In this document: positions 31,569 to 40,696 of the stretch, piece after piece
Layout: each line of letters starts with the position of its first letter
How positions within the stretch are numbered: the first letter of the stretch is position 1
From: a virus
Strand: one strand, 5' to 3'
IMG/VR virus record: IMGVR_UViG_3300025314_000014
Location: 1 to 64,000 of that record
DNA: 64,000 nucleotides
Made by a program: the position numbers and the translations under genes
The notes under the pieces: generated by a model
Databases searched by the model: none
Seen by the model: the letters and a program-made list of their open reading frames with translations, nothing else
What the model was told of the DNA's origin: nothing

Positions 31569-32354
31569 TTGCCTAAAGAGTTTGCTCCCCAATACGAGCG
31601 CAACGAGCAGGGATGGATTCTTTTCCCTAGAGACTCTGCCGAGCGGAAGGAGCTATTCCCTGATGGGGTATTTGAGCATCCTGCTAAGATGCAGCTACAT
31701 CTCACAAGGGCTCTAATTGAATACCTTACAGAGCCTGGAGATAGCGTCCTAGACCCCTTTGGGGGAACAGGAACTACTGCTATAGGACTCCTCATGGGCC
31801 GGAATGTAGTCCTTATTGAGCTAGAATCCCACTTCATTGAAATCCTGGTAGAGCTACACAAGAGATGGGAAGGTAGACACCAACAGAAACTCTATGTGAT
31901 GGCAGGTGATTGCAGGCAAGTCATGGCTGACCTGCCATTCCTCTGTGATGTGGCAATATTTAGCCCTCCATATGCTCTCATCAAAGGTAAGGGTTTTAAA
32001 GAGGCAGACAGGTACACAGTGGAGGCAGTCAAGAAGTATATAGGCGGCCCTCTGAATATGTCCAACCTCAATCAATTCCAGTTTGTGCAGGGGATGAACC
32101 TTGTCTACGAGCGCCTGTATGCTAAGTTAGTTCCTAAGGCCAGAATAGCTGTTGTTACTAAGGATACCATGAAAGGCCCTGAGAGACAGTTACTCTCTGC
32201 TCAAGTTATTAAACAAGCTGGAAAGTGTGGATTTGCCTTTGAAGAATGGTATAAATGGAAGGCACCTGGCTCTATGGGTCAAGCAGTTGCCCACAGTAAA
32301 GGTAGTATGGTAGTTGAGGATGAGGACATTCTTATCTTCAGGAAGGAGACATAG
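31569..32354 (+). CDS. DNA methyltransferase (N4-cytosine/N6-adenine type)
   Basis: 261 aa, TTG start. AdoMet motif I is LDPFGGTGTT (61-70) and catalytic motif IV is SPPY (132-135), in the I-then-IV order. A TRD-like stretch follows. It adds a methyl group to the exocyclic amine of cytosine or adenine in a short site, likely protecting phage DNA from host restriction. No matching restriction gene is present, so it is an orphan enzyme. Confidence 0.85.
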   Translation: MPKEFAPQYERNEQGWILFPRDSAERKELFPDGVFEHPAKMQLHLTRALIEYLTEPGDSVLDPFGGTGTTAIGLLMGRNVVLIELESHFIEILVELHKRWEGRHQQKLYVMAGDCRQVMADLPFLCDVAIFSPPYALIKGKGFKEADRYTVEAVKKYIGGPLNMSNLNQFQFVQGMNLVYERLYAKLVPKARIAVVTKDTMKGPERQLLSAQVIKQAGKCGFAFEEWYKWKAPGSMGQAVAHSKGSMVVEDEDILIFRKET

Positions 32355-32356
32355 AA

Positions 32357-32548
32357 ATGGATTACATACTTAGAGAGATTAGAATCTCCACAGCCTTTAT
32401 GCTTGAGCTTCTAAGGGAAACGCTACCATCAGACTTTGAGCCTCAAGTAAAGAGAATCACAGGAGTCGCCTTCCAGGTAGGCCTGAATGATGAGATAGTA
32501 TTTCAGGTCGAGGTAGATGAGCCTGTAGAGCACAGGACACAACCTTGA
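32357..32548 (+). CDS. Unknown small protein, 63 aa
   Basis: Helix then beta strands (ISTAFMLELLRETLPSDF; GVAFQVGLNDEIVFQVEVDE). Overlaps the next gene by 4 bases. Not recognised. Confidence 0.5.
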   Translation: MDYILREIRISTAFMLELLRETLPSDFEPQVKRITGVAFQVGLNDEIVFQVEVDEPVEHRTQP

Positions 32549-32940
32549 CTCGTAGGCGCTTGCCTGTAACTAGAGACTCAATCACCCACCGTGTTGCCAT
32601 CACGGATAATGGAGGAAACATATTTGACCTCTACATCATTGTGGGCCTTTATACACAATCGAAACGTGATAAAGGAAAGCGTAGACCTGGAGAGATGTTC
32701 CTGAATATAGGTAAGGTTGGCTCTACTCTCCGAGGTATGCTGGATGTGTTAGGCATCCAGACCAGCCTGTTGCTACAAAATGGGGTCAGCCTGGAAAGTA
32801 TTTGTGGTAAGATGGAGGGAGTCTCCTTTGAGCCTAATGGGTCTACGGATAATCCTGAAATACCGACCTGCTCCTCTCTCATTGATTATGTCTTCCACTG
32901 GCTAAGAAATACCTTCAATGAACATCCTCAATCTCGTTAA
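32545..32940 (+). CDS. Stand-alone TSCPD-domain protein, 131 aa
   Basis: Matches the C-terminal TSCPD domain of B12-dependent ribonucleotide reductases: RPGEMFLNIGKVGSTLRGML, then LQNGVSLESICGKMEGVSFE and SSLIDYVFHWL. In the reductase the domain sits after the catalytic barrel; here it stands alone, with no reductase gene in the window. It may modulate the host reductase or bind DNA. TTG start overlapping the previous gene. Confidence 0.7.
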   Translation: MTRRRLPVTRDSITHRVAITDNGGNIFDLYIIVGLYTQSKRDKGKRRPGEMFLNIGKVGSTLRGMLDVLGIQTSLLLQNGVSLESICGKMEGVSFEPNGSTDNPEIPTCSSLIDYVFHWLRNTFNEHPQSR

Positions 32941-33160
32941 GCAGTATATTAGGGATAATGGTTGGCCTGAGCGACCAATCAATTTGGGTCCAGCCACCTG
33001 TGGTGACAAGTGTAGGAAACTCCATGCTTACTCTCAGGCTATTAAAGCTCAGATTGGTAGTGAAACCTTCTACTCCTTTATCTACCAAAGACCCTGTAAT
33101 GAGCATGAGGCTGTAAGGAAAAGTATGCTGAAAGATAAGCGTTGGATAGAAAGTGCCTAA
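32918..33160 (+). CDS. Unknown protein, 80 aa
   Basis: Overlaps the TSCPD gene by 23 bases and the polymerase by 8. Helical, basic, with CGDKCRKLHAY; perhaps a small metal site. Function unknown. Confidence 0.5.
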   Translation: MNILNLVKQYIRDNGWPERPINLGPATCGDKCRKLHAYSQAIKAQIGSETFYSFIYQRPCNEHEAVRKSMLKDKRWIESA

Positions 33161-34943
33161 GATAGCCTACTGGGGACCACACGACTACACTATAGAACAA
33201 CTTGTTGAACGCCTCAAGACTGAGACTCCTGAATACTTCTCAGTTGACACAGAGACTATTTCCCTTAAGGATAGGTCACTCATAGGTGTTGGTATAGGGC
33301 TCAATCAACAGGAAGCCGTATACTTTCCTGTTCTACCAGAAACATCACCTCACCTGAATCTACTCTGGAGGCTACTCTCTCTTCCCTCTGTAAAGGTATT
33401 CCACAATAGCCTCTATGACCTCATAGCCCTCAGTGACTATTGGGCAGAACAAACAGGAGAGAGCCCTATTGTTGAGTCTAATGGGCTCTATATTGGCCCT
33501 GTCCAGACTGGCTCTCGTATCCAGCCCTGCATAGCTGATACCTCTATCATGGGGCAAGTGCAGGGACTACCTAATATAAAGTTGGCGGAAATGTCAGCCT
33601 CATATCTAGGATGGCAAATAGATGAGATTGCAGATATACTGCCTGCTCGACACAATATGCTAGACCTAGAAACAGAGGTAGTAGCAAGGAAATGCCTACA
33701 TGACTGCCTTGCTACTATGCGCCTATTCTATAAGATGGATGGTCCTAAGTGGTGGGATGAGGATGGTCACACCTGGAACTATGAGCCTAGTCTGTATCTA
33801 GGATTTGACCCGACAGAGCCAGCCTCATATTATGTATCCTCCCAGATGAAGGACTGCTACCAGACTGATATGAGGCTTGCCCCTCTCCTTATGAAGATGT
33901 CCTGGAGAGGAATGGCTATACGACAGCCTGAGTTGAGATACTGGTACGACCACTATAGCAAAGCCAAGCTGGTCTATGAGGACATTTGCTCCAAGGAAGG
34001 ATTTAACCCTGCAAGCCCACAACAGGTAGGATATATCCTGGCATCTAGAGGAAACTTTCTACCTTTCACCAGGACAGGGCGCCAGTTAAAGACTGATGAT
34101 GAGGCTCTGTCTGCACTGCCAGACCCTCTAGCAGCCGTAGTATTATCTTATAGGAAAGTTGCCAAGCTAAAGAGCACATATCTTGAGCCTTGGCTGGACG
34201 CTGAGAGGGCCTACACACACTTTAGACAGGATTTGAGTACCATGAGGTTAGCCTCATTTGGGAGAAATCTCCAAAATATACCTCCAGAGATAAGGAATAT
34301 CTTTGCACCTGATAATGGAGTTTGGTCAGTCACAGACGCCAATGAAATTGAGATGCGGATATTTGCCTATATCACTAAAGACCCTGTTATGCTAGCTGCC
34401 TATGCTAACGGCTCCAGTGTCCACACGGATACCCAATTAGCCCTCTGGCCTGGGTCAGACCCAGATGACAAAGCTGCTCGCCTACCTGCAAAGACATTTG
34501 GGTTCGCAATGGTGTTCAATGCTTCAATAGAGACTCTAGCCTCTCACACTAAACTGCCTCTTAAAACCTGTAAAAGGTTCCGTGAAATATGGATGATGAG
34601 GTATAATGTAGCAGCAGATTGGATGGCAACCCAAATGGAGGAAGCACCATATAGAGGCTGGCAGGAATCCCTATTTGGTAGAAGAATGAGACTACCAGCT
34701 ATAGGTGCAGCCAACTTCGAGCATATCCAGAAGTGCGCCTTGAACTACATCCCACAGGGAAGCGCAGCGGATATAGTTAAGAGAGGAATGCTAATGTGTG
34801 AGGAGCTTGGAATGGATATAGCCCTACAAGTTCACGATGAAATTCTGGTAGACGGTTCTGTGGAGTTTCCTAAGGAGTTGGCCCATATCTGCCCTGGCCT
34901 GGAGACACCTTTTAAGTCTTACCAGAGTCCTGTTTGGCGTTAG
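33153..34943 (+). CDS. polA: Family A DNA polymerase with 3'-5' exonuclease
   Basis: 596 aa, GTG start. Exonuclease: VDTET (31-35), HNSLYDL, and HDCLATM supply the metal-binding acids. Polymerase: motif A DANEIEMRI (canonical DYSQIELRI), motif B RLPAKTFGFAMVFNAS (Lys and Phe kept, the usual Tyr-Gly replaced by Phe-Asn), motif C QVHDEI. No 5'-3' exonuclease domain, as usual for phage enzymes. It copies the phage genome and closes the early operon; a hairpin follows. Confidence 0.92.
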   Translation: MPKIAYWGPHDYTIEQLVERLKTETPEYFSVDTETISLKDRSLIGVGIGLNQQEAVYFPVLPETSPHLNLLWRLLSLPSVKVFHNSLYDLIALSDYWAEQTGESPIVESNGLYIGPVQTGSRIQPCIADTSIMGQVQGLPNIKLAEMSASYLGWQIDEIADILPARHNMLDLETEVVARKCLHDCLATMRLFYKMDGPKWWDEDGHTWNYEPSLYLGFDPTEPASYYVSSQMKDCYQTDMRLAPLLMKMSWRGMAIRQPELRYWYDHYSKAKLVYEDICSKEGFNPASPQQVGYILASRGNFLPFTRTGRQLKTDDEALSALPDPLAAVVLSYRKVAKLKSTYLEPWLDAERAYTHFRQDLSTMRLASFGRNLQNIPPEIRNIFAPDNGVWSVTDANEIEMRIFAYITKDPVMLAAYANGSSVHTDTQLALWPGSDPDDKAARLPAKTFGFAMVFNASIETLASHTKLPLKTCKRFREIWMMRYNVAADWMATQMEEAPYRGWQESLFGRRMRLPAIGAANFEHIQKCALNYIPQGSAADIVKRGMLMCEELGMDIALQVHDEILVDGSVEFPKELAHICPGLETPFKSYQSPVWR

Positions 34944-34953
34944 AACCAAGACA

Positions 34954-35006
34954 GGATTTCCCCAAGTAATCTTCCGAAGGAGATTATAAGGTGAAACAGG
35001 AAATCC
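34954..35006. terminator. Nested hairpins between convergent operons
   Basis: GGATTTCC (34954-34961) pairs with GGAAATCC (34999-35006) and encloses TAATCT / AGATTA (34967-34972 / 34981-34986). It lies between the polymerase stop and the end of the minus-strand lysis operon, suiting a bidirectional terminator, though no long T-run is present. Confidence 0.55.
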
Positions 35007-35010
35007 AGTA

Positions 35011-35313
35011 TCACCTGTTCATCCTATCCGAGAGATGGTCTAATCTGTCGGCTATCCTATCGAGTGTTCCTGCTACTCCTGTTAGCGTCATGCTAACCTG
35101 AGAGAGTATCCGCCCCTGTTCACCCTGGGCATCTATGAGCCTGGCAATGTTTGCCTCTCGTGCTCGGAAAGTTTCCCAGAGTTCGTCTCGTTTGACTATC
35201 ACAGGACCATTCTTGTTATTACTCCTACCATTGCGCCTATAGATTAGGCCAATAAGAGCAACTGAGATGGGCATTGCTAGGCCCACAAGGATAACAGCAT
35301 AAATCTCTGTCAC
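35011..35313 (-). CDS. Membrane protein with coiled coil (putative holin partner/spanin), 100 aa
   Basis: I start at GTG 35313, which overlaps the holin stop (GTGA). One N-terminal transmembrane helix (IYAVILVGLAMPISVALIGL), a basic turn, then a coiled coil (TGVAGTLDRIADRLDHLSD). Adjacent to holin and endolysin, so a lysis accessory or anti-holin is likely. Confidence 0.6.
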   Translation of the reverse strand: MTEIYAVILVGLAMPISVALIGLIYRRNGRSNNKNGPVIVKRDELWETFRAREANIARLIDAQGEQGRILSQVSMTLTGVAGTLDRIADRLDHLSDRMNR

Positions 35314-35525
35314 AGTCTTGGCTTTGCATACTTGTCGAAGGCACCGGCTAGGATAAGTGCTACGAACTGGATGGGAACCTCTAGTAGTGCAAGCTCCTCT
35401 GTAGTGAGCCAATCCCATCGGAGAACAGTGAAGGCTACAAGGGCATTAACCGCACCTAACCATGCGCCTCTAGTGATGCCATCCTGGATTGCATTACCTG
35501 TTGAACCACTGGCAGTTCTAATCAC
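35310..35525 (-). CDS. Holin, 71 aa
   Basis: Short N-terminal polar arm (TASGSTGNAIQDGITRG), then hydrophobic segments (WLGAVNALVAFTVLRW and VPIQFVALILAGAFD) and a basic tail (KYAKPRL). Size, two membrane segments and place next to the endolysin make this the holin that opens the membrane at lysis. Its first 21 codons are duplicated at 36496-36585. Confidence 0.7.
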   Translation of the reverse strand: MIRTASGSTGNAIQDGITRGAWLGAVNALVAFTVLRWDWLTTEELALLEVPIQFVALILAGAFDKYAKPRL

Positions 35526-35535
35526 TGTATACCCC

Positions 35536-36477
35536 CTATGGAATAGTGAGAACCATTCCTGGCTGGATGAGGTTGGGATTGGGACCTATGACTGCCTTGT
35601 TCAGGGTGTAGAGTGCATCCAGGCTGACGCCGAACTTGGTGGCTATCCTTGTCAGGTTGTCGCCTGAGACCACAGTATAGGTGCGCTGAGTGGAAGTAGG
35701 AGTTGGCGCAGTGCCGCCCGCTGGACCTGCAGGACCTGTTGCGCCTGTCGGACCTGGAATCGGCGTAGGCAATGTCTTGGCCTGCTCTACCTCAGCCTCG
35801 ACCGTGCGCCCTAGAGCCGCAAAATCGTCTGCTATCTTACCCATGAGAACCTCCTTTGGGCTGGGTACTGGCGCTGGAACAGGCGTAGCCCTCAGCCAAT
35901 CTGCGTCAAAGACGTTGAAGTCCACCGTAGTCCCATAGGCGGACGTGCTCCCTGTATACTGGTGCCCAATGATAGGTCCATAACCTGGCCTGGTAGGAAT
36001 GCTCAGGTTTGGAATACCGTTATAGACTGCCAGCCAAACGGGAGGCGCACCAATGATAGGATAGTGCCCTAGCTCAGAGCGCCAAATATCCCAGAACCAG
36101 TTGCCAGTATATAGGATAAATCGCTTGTCGAGTCTCTCTACCTCAGCGAAGGCATCCTTCAGAATTGCCTCTGTCACACCTCTTATTTCTACATCTGGGC
36201 TAACAAAGAGAAGATGAGGCCACTCATCACCAACAGCTACCTTCGCCTGCTGCACTGACCAAGCACCAGGCCTGTTGTTGATAACAGCATAGATAGCGGT
36301 GCTCAGGTCTATACTACGGCTTCGCTTCAGGACAGAATGCACATAAGGGTTTGCATCGAGGCCATGCCAGGCTCCAACACAGATACCCTGAACACCGTCC
36401 GCTTTCATTGCCCTCAGGGAAGTATCACTGACATTTCCCTGCCACTTTGAGAGGTCAACCCACTTCTCAAGTATCAT
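35536..36477 (-). CDS. Endolysin: GH25-like muramidase with collagen-like linker and LysM
   Basis: 313 aa. N-terminal catalytic domain (1-205): WVDLSKWQG (6-14), PDVEIRG with Asp95 and Glu97 as candidate catalytic acids, LYTGNWFW, WLAVYNG and a final VDFNVFDADW match the GH25 layout, though divergent. A linker holds Gly-x-x repeats (GPTGATGPAGPAGG). The C-terminus is a LysM (TVVSGDNLTRIATKFGVSLD) that binds peptidoglycan. It cleaves the glycan strand at lysis, let through by the holin next to it. Confidence 0.82.
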   Translation of the reverse strand: MILEKWVDLSKWQGNVSDTSLRAMKADGVQGICVGAWHGLDANPYVHSVLKRSRSIDLSTAIYAVINNRPGAWSVQQAKVAVGDEWPHLLFVSPDVEIRGVTEAILKDAFAEVERLDKRFILYTGNWFWDIWRSELGHYPIIGAPPVWLAVYNGIPNLSIPTRPGYGPIIGHQYTGSTSAYGTTVDFNVFDADWLRATPVPAPVPSPKEVLMGKIADDFAALGRTVEAEVEQAKTLPTPIPGPTGATGPAGPAGGTAPTPTSTQRTYTVVSGDNLTRIATKFGVSLDALYTLNKAVIGPNPNLIQPGMVLTIP

Positions 36478-36495
36478 GGCACTCCTACTTTAGCC

Positions 36496-36585
36496 CTAGC
36501 ACCCTAAGTATATCCAATATGAGGCCCCTCTAGTGATGCCATCTTGGATGGAATTGCCTGTTGAGCCACTTGCTGTTTTCAGCAT
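36496..36585 (-). CDS. 29-codon duplicate of the holin N-terminus
   Basis: ATG overlaps the 253-aa stop as TAATG. The first 21 residues (MLKTASGSTGNSIQDGITRG) repeat those of the holin (MIRTASGSTGNAIQDGITRG); then the frame diverges (ASYWIYLGC) and stops, before any membrane segment. Either a truncated second holin or a retained leader peptide. Confidence 0.6.
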   Translation of the reverse strand: MLKTASGSTGNSIQDGITRGASYWIYLGC

Positions 36586-37346
36586 TATGACCAGCCTCCT
36601 GGCTTTAGACTTACCCAGATTGCAGGAGAGATGGCATCCTTAAATGCCCCAAGGGGAAACACGTCTGGCAAGGGTCCGTAGGTGGTTGGTTTACGCCAAG
36701 CACAATATGCCACATCAGGTATTGTGGACGAATATCCAAGGATTATCCAAGTACCAGCCTGAGTGCTCTCTACGGAGCGGAACTGAGCCCCTGGTGGAAC
36801 TGTAGTGTTCGCCGTCATTGCAAGCCAACTAAGTCCTCTCGCCGTCCTTTCACCGGCAGTCTGCGCCTCCTTAAATCCCGTCGTTCCTACACTGACCTCG
36901 CCAGAACCATAAATAAGCCTATCTGGGTAGACATCGCCTGTATCGGTATATATTCCTATACGGGCATTTTTGCCTGCTTCAAGTGCCGTTACCTCTACCA
37001 TTAACTTATCTAAAAGGCTCCCAACTCCGAGGTATATGGGAAGGGCGTAGATATCTCCACTTGCGGACGGCCTAGTTGATGCGACAGACTTCGTTGTCAG
37101 CACACCGGCCAGGTAGAAATCTCCATCCTCCCTCCTTAATGTTTGTGAAGAGTCCGCTCCAGGGAATGACCCAAGTAGTGTACTTCCTAGAGAGCGGTCC
37201 TCCACCAACCTACCCAGCAACGCACTATGCTGGTCAACCACAGCCTTCAGGTCACCATCTCCACCAACGAGGCCTAGCTTGAGTAGTCGCTCCAACTCTC
37301 GGACTCGCTTTTCCAGGACTGCAACCTTCCGGTCTAGCTCTGGCAT
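36585..37346 (-). CDS. Tail protein with N-terminal coiled coil, 253 aa
   Basis: Starts with a strong heptad coil (MPELDRKVAVLEKRVRELER), then a beta-rich C-terminal domain (AGVLTTKSVASTRPSASGDI; NARIGIYTDTGDVYPDRLIY) of appended-fibre or head-binding type. Start overlaps the 605-aa stop by one base. A trimeric tail appendage is inferred. Confidence 0.65.
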   Translation of the reverse strand: MPELDRKVAVLEKRVRELERLLKLGLVGGDGDLKAVVDQHSALLGRLVEDRSLGSTLLGSFPGADSSQTLRREDGDFYLAGVLTTKSVASTRPSASGDIYALPIYLGVGSLLDKLMVEVTALEAGKNARIGIYTDTGDVYPDRLIYGSGEVSVGTTGFKEAQTAGERTARGLSWLAMTANTTVPPGAQFRSVESTQAGTWIILGYSSTIPDVAYCAWRKPTTYGPLPDVFPLGAFKDAISPAIWVSLKPGGWS

Positions 37347-39163
37347 TAGGCCACTTCCCTCTCCTGAAGCTCAACCGTTACCATATACTCCGGCTCTACA
37401 TCAGGCTCCTGTATCACTTCTACAAGCTGTAGAGACCTCACTACCATATCTTTGTTCTCACCCCAAGGGCCACTTGCCTTCACAGTTGTTGCACTCTCAT
37501 TCAGAGCGGCTAGGTCACTAAGCTGTTCAGCAGAAGACCTATACTCCTTCCCAATATCTAGGCTAGAGTCTCTAGCCAAATGAAGCTGTACTATATAGGC
37601 AGGAAGTTTCCTGCTTTGAGGAACCGCAAAAGGCTCAAAGTAGACTATCTCGCCTGCTGTCGTACTAACATCTCCAATGTAAGACAAGCGGTACTGTATC
37701 TCTCTGCCGACGGCAGTTAGGGGTAGGAAGAAGGTTTGGCGTCCGTCACTGATTATCGACATAGTAATGCCATTTATATCTAGGGATGAGAATGCACCTC
37801 CATCCACACTATAGGCCAACTCCCAGCGCCTGATAGCCGTGAGATTTTTACCTACTAGGACCACCTTGGGAAAGTCCTTAAGACCCCAATCACCAAAGTT
37901 ATATTTATTGCTGTAGAGCGAGCCTACAGTCGAGAACCTATAGTCGGCATCAGATACATCAGGTGCTCCTCCTGAATTGGATAGCTTTAGGTAGTATATA
38001 TTGTTGCCTTTACCGAACCAAAGCCTAGGAGGTGATGTCAAAGTAGATAGATGCAGGGCCTGACTAGGGAATGTCACCATAACCCAAGTGTGCCAGACAA
38101 GAGGCCCAAATCCAGGTTCACCACTCCCTCTATCTCTGGCAATCACAATCCAAGAGACTGTCGAAAGGTTTAATATACCAAAGAGCCATTGGTTATCGGT
38201 AGCAAAGTCCATGAACCTGCCCTTGACAAGGCTCTCATTCATGGTTTCCTTCTCAAGGCCTATGCTCTCAACCAGTCCTGGAAGGAATCTATACGTACCC
38301 CTACTATGAGGGATAATAGCATAGGGTTCATGCACCCTCATGCCTTGGCAGTTGGTAGCATCTCGTATCATACGCTTAATGAGAGGGACACCCTTACCTT
38401 CGGGGCTCACTCCAAAGAGGCCCTCTGGCTTACCTACCAGAACAGTTTTCTCAAAGGCCAATAGTCCAGTAGGCTTAGTATCAACTTCCCCACATTGTAT
38501 CCTGTCAGCCCAGTTAATCGCTGCTAGAGGATTGAGACCAGATACCACGTTCCTAAGGAGGCCATCGGCCTGGACACCAAACAGTCGGTCTATACCTGCT
38601 GCCAACTTATATGGTTTGATACCAACAGCAGCCTGAGTCCAAGTGTCAGGTGAGCCTATAGCCGAGACCTCCCATAGCGACTGGTCGGCAGCATCAGTAG
38701 TGACCAGGCCTTTATTGCTCTCCCATTTTAAGCCATCAACTCCGAGAACACCTGCTCCGAAGTCCTTGGACTCCACAACAGCATCAGTAGCAGGGTCTAT
38801 CCTGAAGACACGCCTTCCTGCCACAACGAATATGTAGCCTAGCGCCTCGAAGATTCGGGTGGGAGGGGATACACTACCTGTGAGAGTAAGTGCAGTCAGT
38901 AGCGGACCAGGCAAAAGCCTGAATGGAAACCTTGTGTCGGTATTGACACCGTATTCATATGTACCTGGTATGCCTTGCCGTGTCTTAAAACCTCCTAGGT
39001 GCCATGTCTCTGAGGGCTCAGAAAGCATTGCTGGTAGGCCATCAGCCCAGGGGGGCTCATGTAGGAATTGCTTTTGCCAGGCTTGCCTATCCTCAGTCTC
39101 AGCCAGCAGATAAGACTCAGCCCCTATCTTCACCGTCCCTATATGCTTGGGTCTACTGACCAT
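37346..39163 (-). CDS. Tail nozzle-like protein (beta-propeller), 605 aa
   Basis: Repeated blade-like strands (TRIFEALGYIFVVAGRRVFR; SLWEVSAIGSPDTWTQAAVG; LFGVQADGLLRNV) spread over residues 100-450 suggest a propeller, as in the nozzle protein of T7-like tails. Follows the putative adaptor (39167-40306), the order seen in short-tailed phages. No catalytic motif. Shared only once in the window, so phage B would use it too if the chimera reading is wrong. Confidence 0.6.
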   Translation of the reverse strand: MVSRPKHIGTVKIGAESYLLAETEDRQAWQKQFLHEPPWADGLPAMLSEPSETWHLGGFKTRQGIPGTYEYGVNTDTRFPFRLLPGPLLTALTLTGSVSPPTRIFEALGYIFVVAGRRVFRIDPATDAVVESKDFGAGVLGVDGLKWESNKGLVTTDAADQSLWEVSAIGSPDTWTQAAVGIKPYKLAAGIDRLFGVQADGLLRNVVSGLNPLAAINWADRIQCGEVDTKPTGLLAFEKTVLVGKPEGLFGVSPEGKGVPLIKRMIRDATNCQGMRVHEPYAIIPHSRGTYRFLPGLVESIGLEKETMNESLVKGRFMDFATDNQWLFGILNLSTVSWIVIARDRGSGEPGFGPLVWHTWVMVTFPSQALHLSTLTSPPRLWFGKGNNIYYLKLSNSGGAPDVSDADYRFSTVGSLYSNKYNFGDWGLKDFPKVVLVGKNLTAIRRWELAYSVDGGAFSSLDINGITMSIISDGRQTFFLPLTAVGREIQYRLSYIGDVSTTAGEIVYFEPFAVPQSRKLPAYIVQLHLARDSSLDIGKEYRSSAEQLSDLAALNESATTVKASGPWGENKDMVVRSLQLVEVIQEPDVEPEYMVTVELQEREVA

Positions 39164-39166
39164 CAG

Positions 39167-40306
39167 TTACCTCGATTGGAAAGGCTGCGGAACTACAGGT
39201 GGGAAGGGCAATTGAGCAGGACCAACTCTAGGCTTAGGTCGATGTCTAACCAATAGCTTATGCAACTCCGAGGTATGAACAGCCCTAGCCTTAATCCAAG
39301 AGCCCCTCTCCTCTGCTGACCCACGACTAGGACGGCTAAGATAGGCTAGTACCTCATCATAGATTAACGCCACCACTAGCTCCTCTGCTGCAACAGCAGG
39401 TAGGGCAGAAGCATCGGTGTAGACTGGAAGCATAGGCCTTGTCGTCTCTAAATACAGCACTGTAGAAGTATCAATTGCAGGGCTAATAGAGAGAGTGAGA
39501 ATACCCTTATCCTGTCGAACCCTCCACCACCTGCCATTACCTGCCCAGGAGTGGTCTACTCCATCATCTATACTACTGGCACGCCTGGGATAGTATCTTA
39601 CATCGTGTACCTGTCCCTGGTCAATGAGCCAGGGAATGCCAGATAGGTCATACTCATCCTGGTTGGCAACACCATTGATAGGAACCCTATCTAGGAAGTA
39701 GTATCTAGCTAGTCCCCTATTCATAGCATCTTCCCAAATGATAGGGTCTGCAAGCCAATGCCATTCTATTTCCTCTCCACTAGCAGGAGTTGCACTCCAA
39801 GCAGGAAGAACTGTGAACTTTCCTGTAGTGGGGTTACTTGCTGATATTATCCTAACTAGCCCAGCCTGAGTACCTGTAGTGGGGAGCAGCCATGAACCTT
39901 TGCCACGGTCAGCCCTGAATAGGCTAGTCTTGACTCTGTAGTCTACTGTACCTAACTCTCCACCACTGGCACCTGTACCATCGGAGGCAAGTACCATTCC
40001 TGCCCCATACTTGAGCAGTGCAGCTTGCCTAGCTCTGAGCCTAGTTACTCCATCAACTCGGAATGGGTCAGAGTAGTCAGAGTTAACAGGCCCAACAGCA
40101 TGGTGGAACCTGTAGCGATACCACTTGTTAAGGTCACCTGTGGAATCGTTAATAGTATAGTAATAGGTATTGGCCACAAGAGCTTTAGTTGTTACCTGTG
40201 CGTAAGTACCACCTACTGTAGCTGCTCTTTCTAGCTCGATTGTGGTATAGGTTGCAATTATAGTTGCTATATCCTCAACGACAACTCGGACATCAACTCC
40301 TGCCAT
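39167..40306 (-). CDS. Putative tail adaptor protein with Fn3-like N-terminus, 379 aa
   Basis: Residues 15-85 form a fibronectin/Ig-like unit (TIELERAATVGGTYAQVTTK; WYRYRFHHAVGPVNSDYS). The middle is beta-rich; the C-terminus is helical (EELVVALIYDEVLAYLSR, ARAVHTSELHKLLVRHRP), as in portal-side adaptors. Located between small linker proteins and the nozzle-like gene. Role inferred. Confidence 0.6.
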   Translation of the reverse strand: MAGVDVRVVVEDIATIIATYTTIELERAATVGGTYAQVTTKALVANTYYYTINDSTGDLNKWYRYRFHHAVGPVNSDYSDPFRVDGVTRLRARQAALLKYGAGMVLASDGTGASGGELGTVDYRVKTSLFRADRGKGSWLLPTTGTQAGLVRIISASNPTTGKFTVLPAWSATPASGEEIEWHWLADPIIWEDAMNRGLARYYFLDRVPINGVANQDEYDLSGIPWLIDQGQVHDVRYYPRRASSIDDGVDHSWAGNGRWWRVRQDKGILTLSISPAIDTSTVLYLETTRPMLPVYTDASALPAVAAEELVVALIYDEVLAYLSRPSRGSAEERGSWIKARAVHTSELHKLLVRHRPKPRVGPAQLPFPPVVPQPFQSR

Positions 40307-40315
40307 GCTAACCTC

Positions 40316-40486
40316 CTATGGCTGAAACCCGTAGTTCCTTTTTCCGCTCCCAGGGGACGGAGGCTTCTGTGTAGCTCCTGTAGGGGCAGTAGGCTTAGCC
40401 TGTCCTCGGCTTGAACCTATAGCTGGTGCGGCCCTCTTACCAGCCTTGCCAATACTAGGATTTAATTGCTTATTTGCCTTAGCCAT
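40316..40486 (-). CDS. Basic low-complexity protein, 56 aa
   Basis: ATG 40484-40486 with GGGAGAT two bases before. Rich in Lys, Ala, Pro and Gly (GKAGKRAAPAIGSSRGQAKP). Overlaps the upstream gene by 8 bases. Possibly a disordered virion or DNA-binding peptide. Confidence 0.5.
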   Translation of the reverse strand: MAKANKQLNPSIGKAGKRAAPAIGSSRGQAKPTAPTGATQKPPSPGSGKRNYGFQP

Positions 40487-40643
40487 TTATCTCCCTTTGC
40501 ACATAGCTGGTAGCTACTGGCGGCTTAGTCTGGGCTCTTGGGATAGCCTCTCTAGGGAACCGAAATGGTACAGCAGGTTCCCCTGTTTGGAAAGCACTAT
40601 TCTGGAAGGCATTTGGTTGAAAGGCGATTGGTGTTCCAGCCAT
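40479..40643 (-). CDS. Small AFQ-motif tail protein, 54 aa
   Basis: ATG 40641-40643. The start MAGTPIAFQPNAFQNSAFQT has the triple Ala-Phe-Gln element common in small proteins of phage tail operons. Directly downstream of the shared 453-aa gene. Function unknown. Confidence 0.6.
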   Translation of the reverse strand: MAGTPIAFQPNAFQNSAFQTGEPAVPFRFPREAIPRAQTKPPVATSYVQREING

Positions 40644-40696
40644 TAACCACTACCCTCTAAGAGTATCCTTTACCGCCTCTTTTGCCTGGTTCACTG

